Below, in pieces: positions 55,426-64,000 of a stretch of DNA of 64,000 nt. Under the pieces are notes generated by a model, which searched no databases, was not told the origin of the DNA, and worked only from the letters and a program-made list of their open reading frames with translations. Source of the stretch: Takakia lepidozioides (Eukaryota; Streptophyta; Takakiopsida; Takakiales; Takakiaceae); contig CM060733.1 of assembly GCA_030704615.1 (NCBI GenBank), forward strand, positions 70,058,001 to 70,122,000. The letters are read 5' to 3'. Made by a program: the position numbers and the translations under genes. Numbering within the stretch: position 1 is the stretch's first letter; every line of letters starts with the position of its first letter.

Positions 55426-58400
55426 ATGGCATTGTCGGAGATCACAAATTTGTCGTTGAGCAAGCAGCCTCCTTATAACGCGCGGGTTGCAATTGATGGA
55501 AAGTATGCACCGTTGATTTTGAGAGGTCGATTACTAGAGGAGCAGACACCGAAGTCAAACTTCCCTAAAAAATGGAGAGCGGGAGGTATGAACATAGATC
55601 TCTGGCTTGATTCATCCCTTTATCCCATTGACCCAGCTACAGAAGTACGTCCCAACATGAGTTCCATAAGAGACTTGCTTCAATTCGTGGGAGATGGAGA
55701 GGAGGGTTTTCTGGGTTATGTGAAACACATTCAAAGTGTTTGCTCAACCTCTGTAGAGACCGCAAATTGGCAAATTCTATTCGAAGCTGCACAACAGCAA
55801 AGCGCAGTAGAGATTCAAAAATTGAGGGATCAAGTTCAAGTAGAAAGTTCCTCCTGCATGGAGAGTGATTCATTGAGTGCTCAGATCACTACTCTCGAAA
55901 GCAACATGAGCAACATGAGAGCTTCATATGAGAGTCAGCTGTCTGCGGTTACAAGTTCAAAATAAAGAAGAAGAAGTTCGTGTAATGGAGGGTGTTTGTG
56001 AAGCTCAATTGGAAGTTGTACGATCAATTCATGCGATGGAGTTAGATCAGATTGAGAGTTCCCACAAGTCCGAATTGAGATCCCTCAGGTTGCAGCTCAC
56101 AAGGTCTAGGGCAACTTATACTTGCTTGGAACAAAAACTGAGTAAGGTTCACAACACTCCCTATGGACCGAGAAGCCAAATACGCCAGAGGAAAGATCTG
56201 AACAATCTTGCACCAAACGGTGGACAAGCCAAGGCGCTTAGAAGATTCGCGCGGAGTATCATTATGCCAGCGATTGCACAAAAAGTGCAACAAGAGAACG
56301 TTGCATCAAACAACAAGAAGAGGCTTTATGGCAATAGAAGTACCTAAGAAGAATCTGGAAAAGTCTTTGCTCAAATTCTATCAAGGACTGAGCTAGATTC
56401 GATGTTGCATGTGCCTACTTTTACTCACGTAGGTGCAAAAATGGCAAATCAATATCTTAATGAAATCGGCAAACAGGTTGGGCCCAGTGAATGCCAGGAA
56501 TGGGATCACCCAAGCAGGTTACAGTGCAATTTACAAGAAGTTTAAAGGTGATGTAAAAGTTGCCTCCAAAGGGATGAGAGTAGGATGTCTGCCCAATCCG
56601 CATCGAGTGTCGAAATTGCGCAAGGAATTGAACTCCAAGCTTCAGGATTTCGTAGGTGAATACTACCACTTGAACAACAGCCTTGAAGTTCCTAAAAAGG
56701 TCAAGCACGGTGAAAAGAATGAGGCTACTTGAGTGACACTATCCGAGCACAATTCTTTTTTCGCGGATGTGGAGTAGGTGCAGCGTAGCATGGTCGAACT
56801 GTATGAGATCACACTTGCCGGTAAGTTTTCTACATCGTGCACCTACAAATTTTGTGTTTTTAATCTTTAATTTCATATATTCTTAGTATTGATCGCTTCA
56901 TTTTGATTTTATAGAATTGAAGGGGAGCCCTCTACAGTTTGTCTTGAAGCTTGATGAGGCAGAGATCATTCATGCCCAAAAGCTAGAAAGAGTGAGTATT
57001 ACCCTCATGAACCGTGCATTAGACCCATCCATCACTCCTGATAGTGAAAAGTTTTTCAGTGTGCAAAGTGAGAGAGAGATTTGGCCTATAGCTTGTTTTC
57101 AAGTGGCAAAGGAGAACACAGAGGTTCTGAACTGGGTGTTCCAACAAACCAAACTCCCTTCGCTAATTCAAGCCCAAGAAGATGGGCAACTTCTTCACGT
57201 CCCAGGTTTTGGTGATTACAAGATAGAGTGGCACATGGCAGCCGACATGAAGACAATAAAAGCCATGTTCGGTTTGAAGGGAGGTGCAAATAGTTTGCAT
57301 TCTTGCATTTATTGCATGCGGGAGAGAGTTAAGTCTGTAGAGGGGTCCATGAAGGACGCCGCTGCTGCTATTAGTAAGCGTTCCCATACATGGAATGGAG
57401 GCTTATTTGCCCAAAACATTACTGCCAAACCTGTGAGTGGGAGTCAGGGAAAAGATCGTTGGAAACCAGTGTTGCCCATCCCCATTGAAAGAGTGCATAT
57501 TTTCACTTTACACGCCATGAATAGGATCATTGAGAAAATGGTCCACCTCTATTTCATGTTCGTCTGGACCATTCGCGATAAGAAATTACAAGAGTTAGCT
57601 ATTGCTGACATGGAAAAAGTGTTGTCCAGCACTGGTGCATACGGTGGTATGGTTAAGATAATGAAAGATGATCAATTGTCTGGCAAATTGAGTAATATCC
57701 CCAACAAACCTTCGTTCAGTGGCCCACATGCTGCCAAACTCTTTAAACCGAGTACTTTAGAGGGAGGCTCCGACAAGTTGTACATTGATGTGGTAAAGTC
57801 CGAGCACAACCACACTGAAGATGGGGCATGTAGGAGAAATCGATTAGCATGTTGGGTTGCATTTGATAAATTGTGACCCTATCTTTCTGGCCTTACACTC
57901 ACCGGTGGACAAAAAGCTGAATATAAGAAATGCGTGGAGGAATTTGGATGCGCTTTCATCAAGAGTTGGGGGGAGGGTCCAGTTACACACTATATTGTGA
58001 GTATCTAAAACATCCCTTGATATTGATTGGAATGCTTATAGTAAAATTTTGCATTTCAATTATAGCACTTATAGATGACAATGCTAATTGTTCAAATTGA
58101 TTGGAATGCTTGTAGTAAAATAGCATAGATGACAATGCTAATTGTTTAAGTTGATAATTTGCAGCACGTATTGGTCAAGCACACCCCGTGGTTTGTTGAA
58201 AGGTATGGAAGCTTATCTGTCTGGTCATGTCAAGGAATGGAAAACTCGCATCACGCGGCAAAAGCGGCATATCAGCGTCATACTCAACATGCTGGAACAA
58301 AATGCAAGAAAAGTCCTTTGGTACAAACCTATGAACATTGGTTGAGGATCATTCAACATAGATTCAGAAACAAAAGCCTTCAATCGAATGTTGCCATTGG

Positions 58401-58596
58401 TAGCCTTAGAGGTGAGGAGGCAATTCAGGCCCGACGTACAGCATCCTTAAACTCAAGCGCAGCAGCGTACAGCGCTTTGTGGCGATTAAGATGCACTAGG
58501 GTTGGCAGTAGATGGGTACCAAACTCTGAAGAGCCGATTGTAGAAGAGCCGATTGAAGAGTCACCGGAGGAGCCAATTGCGGACTCCCGGGTATGA
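55426..58596 (+). pseudogene. Unrecognised intron-containing gene with many lesions
   Basis: MALSEITNLS starts at about 55426. A coiled-coil segment with many Glu, Gln and Ser follows (about 55740-56150), then basic and helical parts, then IEWHMAADMKTIKAMFGLKG with LHSCIYCMRER (about 57220-57330) and, in the last exon, LVKHTPWFVERYGSLSVWS and QGMENSHHAAKAAYQRH (about 58170-58280), ending in an acidic EEPIEESPEEP tail. Two clean introns are visible: 56821-56914 (TLA/ELKGS across it) and 57997-58164 (HYI/HVLV across it). Lesions are a shift near 55945, TAA 56345, a shift near 56505, a TGA near 56730, a TAG near 56776 and TGA 57874. The layout with a ADMK...GLKG...C..C block recalls uncharacterised, often TE-linked proteins, but I cannot name a family. 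Confidence 0.55.
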
Positions 58597-58599
58597 GGT

Positions 58600-59170
58600 T
58601 CAAAGTTTAAACGTAGTCACCACTTCATGCGTTGTAAACAACATTCGGTACTTTCCTATGTTTTGTTTTGCTTGTTTTATTTTGTGTTGTTTTGTTTTGT
58701 TTTGTTTTTACTTAACCTTGTAAAATTGAAGGGATTTTAGACTCAAACACATTTACAAACATAGCCTTTCACATAGCCTTTCACTTCCATTTCTCTCCTC
58801 AGCCTTCTTGCTTGTGTTTCAAGTCAAGGATCTGAACCATTGATATAGTAACTCTGGCTGACATAGTAACTCTATACCATTGATACCAGACACTACCAGA
58901 TACTATACCATTGATATAGTAACTCCTAGTAACTCATTGCTAGACCCACGAGGGTTGATAACTCTGCCCTTGTTGTGGCTGTAGTAATTGGTGTACGTGC
59001 TGATGTTCTTACAGGTGCCCGCATCATCCGTTGCGAGCTAACAAAACTGCGATGGAACCAAGCCTAGGTCCTGCAGGTGAGGGATGCACATCTTCAGCAT
59101 CTGCCTTACTCATCGACATCTTACATGTAAACACAAGCTACCTACAGACCTAACTATACCTGCAACATTA
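58600..59170. other. Low-complexity spacer
   Basis: A TTTTG microsatellite (about 58662-58712) and short direct repeats of ACCATTGATATAGTAACTC (58837-58930) are present. No gene is seen. Confidence 0.5.
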
Positions 59171-59174
59171 GTAC

Positions 59175-59267
59175 CTCATCAACAAATTCTGGCTTTTGGT
59201 TTGTGTCAGAGCAGTCAAGCGCCTTCTTGGCAGCTTCAGCCTCAGCTCGAGCTTCTTCAACAATAGC
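59175..59267 (-). pseudogene. Isolated 31-codon exon of unknown gene
   Basis: Between an acceptor (CTGCAG) and a donor (GAG/GTACTA) the minus strand reads AIVEEARAEAEAAKKALDCS and then DTNQKPEFVDE, phase 0 at both ends. The Ala/Glu-rich helix suggests a coiled coil. No flanking exon could be joined. Confidence 0.35.
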
Positions 59268-59337
59268 CTGCAGGCAGCTCCCTCATGTTGTCATGTTGTC
59301 ATGTGCAGGCAGCTCTTGCAAGCGCCTCTGCCGAAAG

Positions 59338-59625
59338 CTACATCTGGAGGCAAATCGAGTTGCCGTTGCATGTAAGCATGTTGAACATAGATTTGGATAC
59401 CACTGTGGATCCACCTTCGAAATGAAACTTCAACACCTTCGCCTTATACGCCCCCTCTGTTGTAGAAGTTCCGCCGTGCTTCGATGAATTTTTAGAATGA
59501 TCGCCTCTTTTATCCGGCATCAATGCTACCCAAGAGTTACTCTCCACCTTCATGGGAATCCAATGATCATCCTCGTCTTTTGAATTGAACAATATCACAG
59601 ATCCTACTTCACTTCGTGGCCGCAT
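59338..59625 (-). pseudogene. Short coding-like stretch, unknown
   Basis: The minus strand is open for 95 codons (RPRSEVGSVILFNSKDEDDH, WIPMKVESNSWVALMPDK). It is coherent but unrecognised. It could be an exon of the same lost gene as 59175-59267. Confidence 0.25.
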
Positions 59626-60564
59626 TGTGTTTTGGATTCACAATTCCCTCTGTATCCCACCAAGGAATCAACTTAGGATCTCGTTCCTAGCTGGCTCAGT
59701 TAGTGATTAACAACCTACTAAAATCAAGGTCCAGGGTATTGTATCATGTGTCCAAGTGATGCTTCTTGAGTTCTACTTCTTGCAAACTCAGAACAGGTTC
59801 AAAAAAGTTCATGTAGGAAAGCCAATGGCCTCATTACATAGCCTTGGCCCGCACACTGTTTGGGCAAAACAAGAGGGATACCTTTGTGAGGAGCTTACAC
59901 CAATACAATGCAGTCGGTGAATACAGGGGTCCCTCTCCGATGAGAATACAGGCTGGACATTATATCAGAAAATGGAGATTGCATATTGGAAATTTGATAT
60001 TGGATATTGATATTTGGAACCAGTTTGTCACATACAAAAACCCATCGATAGTGGCTTGAAATTGTAGTTCAACGAAAGCTTTACTCGCATAACCTGTTGA
60101 AACGATACTTGACAACAGACAAAGAAGAGAATAAAAACCAGAGAAACTTTAGGACTGGACCTAGCCTTGATAGAGACCTTAATCATGCATGCCTCAACAG
60201 AGCCAAGGCTTGGCGAGGGTGGTGCGCATGCCGGTTGATACCACGGAAAACTACTGGTTTGAACTACTAGTTCGGGACTAAACTGCCATGATAGGAGCAT
60301 GTACCCGTAAAACCATGTTGCTGATTTTAAAAGAAATTTTCGGCAGATTTCTGCAAGCCAGCCTATGTAATTAGGAAAAATAATTGTTCATGTTTCTCAC
60401 AAGTGCTCAGAGACCTTCAAAGATACTGGCAACCAGCAGCAAAACTGATTGCTGCCCAAACCCAACTTCCACTTTGCTTGTTCAACCAAAGCATGAAAAA
60501 AATCTGTCAGAAATTGCATAGATTGCAGCAGGACCTACATGTTCACACCGTAGTCGTCGGTAGC

Positions 60565-60693
60565 ACTCCAAAGCTGTACACATCACTTTTCTCCGTTGGT
60601 CACATATTTAGGGTCCACATATCCAAATGTTCCCCTCACACCTGATGTTGTGGAATCTGTACTAGCCTCTTTGGATAGTCCAAAATCAGCCAC
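60565..60693 (-). pseudogene. Receptor-like kinase exon fragment
   Basis: After an acceptor (GGCTACAG) the minus strand reads VADFGLSKEASTDSTTSG, VRGTFGYVDPKYVTNGEK and, after a one-base overlap shift, SDVYSFG. These are the DFG, activation loop and subdomain IX signatures of plant receptor-like kinases. Only one exon is present and it is frame-shifted. Confidence 0.7.
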
Positions 60694-61240
60694 CTGTAGC
60701 CACACCATTATGTCATTCATTAGAAGTTTAATGGGCCCTTAGGAAGGTGCGAGTTTTGTTTTCTTGAATTCTGCCCGTTCTTGGTTGTTGTACTTAATGA
60801 GACCTTACAGGCATGATAAAAATAGTACATGTTGGCACTGACAGTGGCACGTAGGCGCATCGCAAGGGACAATAGGGTCTCCACTATACGTTTCCCTAGA
60901 CTTTGAAGCTCCAGTGCGATCTGCCATTGTCACGTAAGCTTCAGGGTTTCCCACCATCGTTGCAAGCTTTTGGCCTTCTCGCCATCGTTTCACCTTGCAA
61001 GCGGTGCTCAACGCAAACCATGGCCTGTCCCTCGCTGTCTCTGCGGACTCCGCGCATCTTGCTTGCACGGGACACTCGGGAGGCGATGTTCGCCCGCGCT
61101 TTCGAGCTTCTCCGTGCGAGGCGCTCTTGTTGACTTTGCTCGGTGTTTAACTCCTACTATGTTTTGTCTTTCGAACGCGTTTTGTACTTCAGTTTCATTC
61201 ACAAAGACCAGACTCTTAGAAACGATGCTCAAATATGCAG

Positions 61241-61340
61241 GTTTTCATTTGCTTGGTGGGCTTACACGTTTCCCATGACCGCAGCTGCCATCGCCGCAAT
61301 CCATTATTCTCAGGAAGCTACTTGGCAGCTCAGGCCCTAG
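61241..61340 (+). pseudogene. SLAC/SLAH-type anion channel exon fragment
   Basis: Following ATATGCAG, the frame reads FSFAWWAYTFPMTAAAIAA and IHYSQEATW, ending with TAG at 61338. AWWAYTFPMT is a conserved transmembrane segment of slow anion channels. No other part of such a channel is confidently placed. Confidence 0.55.
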
Positions 61341-62800
61341 CATTAATTTGTTCTTGCACCTCATCTGTCACATATTCTTGTTAACAATCCAACATGCATT
61401 TTTCTCTTGCTCTTTTCCCGAATGACCTAGCCAAAGCGATCACTGCCCAAAAGTAAAAAAGAATACACAGGTTGTGTCATTATTGAGTGCCAGTAACGTG
61501 TGCGGGATGTGTATGAGTGGCAAGCGCTCCTCGCCACCTGCGGCATTCTCTGGACGTGGTCACACTACTGGTGATCTCTTTATTCTTCCATTGCTTGTTT
61601 ATCGCTTACATTGCATGCATCTGTTGTGCAGGTCCAAGTTTCTTGGAAGGGCCAAGAAACCTTGTAGCAGATGGCAAGCTTGCGAATTTTACTGTAGAGG
61701 GTATTTTGTTTGAGTCATTTCCACTTGCACTGGCTGGCTTCATAGAAGTGAACGTGTGTGTGTTTGAGAAAGATGTTGACCCTGCAAACGTTGGCTTGCC
61801 ATACCTTAACGGCCATTGACCCCGGGGGATACTAACCCTGGGCCCATGTGACAAATTGTGTAGGATCCATCTCTGGAATCGCCCTAAGCCTGCCTGCGCT
61901 GCTAAGGTTCATACGACGATCAATTTCTGAACAGTGAAATGGATATTTATGTGCAGAGCATGGGCTTCATACTCTTTGTGCACCCACATTTCTGGTCAGT
62001 GAGAAGGCATTCGAAGTCCACACTGGAACATTATGGCGCCGTGGTTTACTTCGGATCCCTGTGGTATGGTTTGTGGCCCAGTGTGCAGGCGCAGTGTATA
62101 AGTAACTACTCAGCCCTGTGGGTAGTTGGCCTGCAGGCCTACTGCCCCCCTCTCTACAGATTGCTTGTAGACAATGTTGACAATGAGCTAGTGCAATTTT
62201 TGTAGAACAAGCTTAGGGTGTGCTGGTTTACCGACCTGACACATACGTCTGCAGTTGCACGGGCCAATGGGCACCATTTTGAGTTGCGAGACTTGTTTTC
62301 GCTGATGCTGGGCGCCTTCGTGTCTGGATTGCGTTGGACAGGCGCCCAAATGCTCCTTCAGGTCAGAATCTTTAAAGTGGTATTTCGATGGAATGCTTCA
62401 TGCGCGCGGGAATCAGTCAAGGTGTACAGATGATAACACCACCAACATGGTTGTTGAACCAACTGTGAGATGATTGAAAAGCTCATTGATAAGGTAGTTT
62501 TGCAGATGACGAACCATGTATGGGATTTCAGTTTGATCTTCAGAACGGTGTGATGTGAGGTGCCCACTTACCAACTGTAGTTCTCTGTGTATGTGGGTAC
62601 CCTTGGCGGGAATGTCATGGCAACGCTTTGGCAGAAAGAAGGTCTGTTCTATTTCCTCCTCTCCTAGTGCATGCTTTGGCCGCATCTATGTCAACACTTA
62701 ACACGCACGCACCACATTTCTATCACACTCATCTTAATTTACAACCACGTCAAAGGATGTGGCAGTATTTTGACTGGTGCTTGTCAGACTATGTGCAGGG
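61341..62800. other. No recognised gene; two coherent open stretches
   Basis: 61620-61819 (plus) reads GPRNLVADGKLANFTVEG and on to a stop. 61939-62205 and 62218-62400 (plus) read coherently (HPHFWSVRRHSKSTLEHYG; THTSAVARANGHHFELRDL) but match no family I know. They may be exon relics. Confidence 0.3.
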
Positions 62801-62809
62801 ATTTTCATC

Positions 62810-63286
62810 TCACACCACCTCGTCTTCCTCCAAGTTGTCGCATCCATTGTAGAAATGGATCGATACCGCAGCCTCGGAATATACGTTCATTTCCTCATCC
62901 CTGATCCAAACATCCCCAAATGATGTTGGGTCCGGATAGCACTCCCGGTTGTATTGCATGTAGATCTGATCAACAAACCACCACTGACAACACTTCCACT
63001 CATGTACCATTGATGTGCGAAATCTATCCGGGTCCTCCGAAAGTGGGAAATCCTGGTCTCCAATCCGCACGTTCCAGAGTCGCCAAATACCACTACGTAG
63101 CTGGTCTCCCCACCTGTCTAGCAGATCCCGTGTCCACTCGTGGACATGTATGGACACCAGGTGTTCAGGCGCGTCATCGCTGAAAAGAGGACCTGGACAT
63201 AGCAAGACGACAACGTCGCCAACCCGGGCAGAATAACCTCTGTCCCAACCTTCAACCCAAGGGCACCCTGCTCGACCACACCCCAT
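62810..63286 (-). CDS. Unrecognised protein family, copy B
   Basis: An ATG at 63286-63284 opens 158 codons. Features are VGDVVVLLCPGP, WRLWNVRI, MVHEWKCCQWWFVDQIYMQY, FGDVWIRDEE and VSIHFYNG. It is colinear with copy A at 12.9-13.6 kb, with identical spacing between the conserved WRI, CCQW and GD blocks. No domain, signal peptide or membrane segment is recognised; many Trp, Asp and Cys suggest a compact globular domain. Copy A continues past the point where copy B stops (TGA 62812-62810), so copy B may be truncated or spliced. A TATATA lies 82 bases upstream, and the 96-bp palindrome array lies directly behind it. It could be the gene of an unclassified mobile element. Confidence 0.55.
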   Translation of the reverse strand: MGCGRAGCPWVEGWDRGYSARVGDVVVLLCPGPLFSDDAPEHLVSIHVHEWTRDLLDRWGDQLRSGIWRLWNVRIGDQDFPLSEDPDRFRTSMVHEWKCCQWWFVDQIYMQYNRECYPDPTSFGDVWIRDEEMNVYSEAAVSIHFYNGCDNLEEDEVV

Positions 63287-63367
63287 AGAAATGACGAAGG
63301 GATTGAGGAAAGAAGCGGCGGAAGGGGAATTGGGGATTGTGAAGAAAGTTGGACACTAGGAATGAAG

Positions 63368-63373
63368 TATATA
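63368..63373 (-). promoter_or_regulatory. TATA box of copy B gene
   Basis: The minus strand reads CTATATACTT, 82-87 bases upstream of the ATG and about 50 bases from the first palindrome of the array. Confidence 0.55.
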
Positions 63374-63419
63374 GAGTCCGGAGGAGCACGATAGCCAAGT
63401 GCGAAAGGAGCCAAACGAT

Positions 63420-64000
63420 CCCCCGGATGGAAATCCGGCGCCGAATTTCCATCCAGGGGGTGTGGATGAAGTCGTGTCGGGGGAGGGAGGGCCATGTGGC
63501 ACACCAAGTTCATCCCAGGATGGAAATACGGCGCCGAATTTCCATCCATTTGGGAGGAGATCCAATCACGTTCAACCCATTTTCGTCCTGCCGGATGGAA
63601 ATACGGCGTTGAATTTCCATCAGGTGGAAGTTGGATGAAGTCGTTTCGGGGGGAGAGCCGTCCAGCTGGAACCCAAGTTCATCCCACCGGATGAAAATAC
63701 AACGCCGAATTTCCATCCAGGGGGATTTAGATGAAGTCATCTAGGGGAGAGAGGCTCCTAGTGACTCCCAAATTTCATCCCCCGGATGGAAATATGGCGC
63801 CGAATTTCCATCCAGGGGGGTTTGGATAAAGTCTTCTCGAGGGAAGGGAGCGACAAGTGGCACACCAAGTTCATCCCCTGGATGGAAATACGGTGCCGAA
63901 TTTCTATCCAAGGGGGGTTTGGATATAGTCCTCTTGGGGGAAGGGAGTGACAGGTGGCACACCAAGTTCATCCCCCGGATAGAAATACGGCGCCGAATTT
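63420..64000. repeat. 96-bp tandem array B with GGCGCC-cored palindrome, runs off the window
   Basis: Unit starts are at 63425, 63518, 63593, 63689, 63784, 63880 and 63977, mostly 93-97 bases apart with one 75-base unit. Each has GGATGGAAATACGGCGCC with a mirrored GAATTTCCATCC, nearly a 30-base palindrome, then a TTGGATGAAGTCGT-like segment, GGGGGAGGGAG, GGCACACCAAGTTCATCCC. It is the same family as array A but with a different consensus around the core. Confidence 0.9.

Noticed and set aside
896-58596. In-frame TGA/TAG codons as a variant genetic code or programmed readthrough
   Set aside because: The intact RBP45/47 gene needs no recoding, all three stops occur, and frameshifts accompany the stops in most loci. 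Decay explains them better.

Overview
The window is nuclear DNA of a streptophyte, most likely a charophyte green alga of the Chara type. That assignment is an inference. It rests on one apparently intact, intron-rich gene for a land-plant-type RBP45/47 RNA-binding protein, on PLS-type PPR fragments, and on a Ty3/gypsy element that carries a cytosine DNA methyltransferase, an arrangement reported (from memory) only in charophytes and dinoflagellates. Almost everything else is transposable-element DNA, nested and decayed.

Layout. 1-4.9 kb: 3' part of a Ty3/gypsy element reading methyltransferase, reverse transcriptase, RNase H, integrase, PHD finger, then the start of the 3' LTR. 4.9-9.1 kb: decayed MULE-like transposase with a SWIM finger (minus strand). 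9.7-11.1 kb: broken SET-domain gene. 11.4-12.6 kb: GC-rich palindromes. 12.9-15.1 kb: an unrecognised gene family (copy A), a 96-bp repeat array and a second MULE-like fragment. 15.2-17.2 kb: gag fragment of another gypsy family. 19.1-23.8 kb: the RBP45/47 gene (minus strand, six exons). 26.7-27.4 kb: PPR pseudogene. 28.3-53.3 kb: one very large hAT element, bounded by a near-perfect 8-bp target duplication and carrying a hAT transposase, a RING-H2 gene and a kinase-like gene. Two CACTA elements with exact 3-bp duplications sit inside it, and the second splits the kinase-like gene cleanly. 53.6-61.3 kb: fragments of ordinary genes (eS25, NAA40-like, receptor kinase, SLAC/SLAH-type channel) plus an unrecognised intron-containing gene with many lesions. 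62.8-64.0 kb: copy B of the unrecognised family, again next to a 96-bp repeat array.

The recurring theme is that TE-borne genes are preceded by arrays of GC-cored palindromes lying just upstream of a TATA box. In the large hAT element the GCGACC...GGTCGC palindromes precede all three genes. In the unrecognised family the 96-bp GGCGCC-cored repeats precede both copies. A second theme is the number of regulatory domains encoded in or beside mobile DNA here: DNA methyltransferase, PHD, SET, RING and kinase-like. Most reading frames are broken, and many of the stops fit C-to-T decay.
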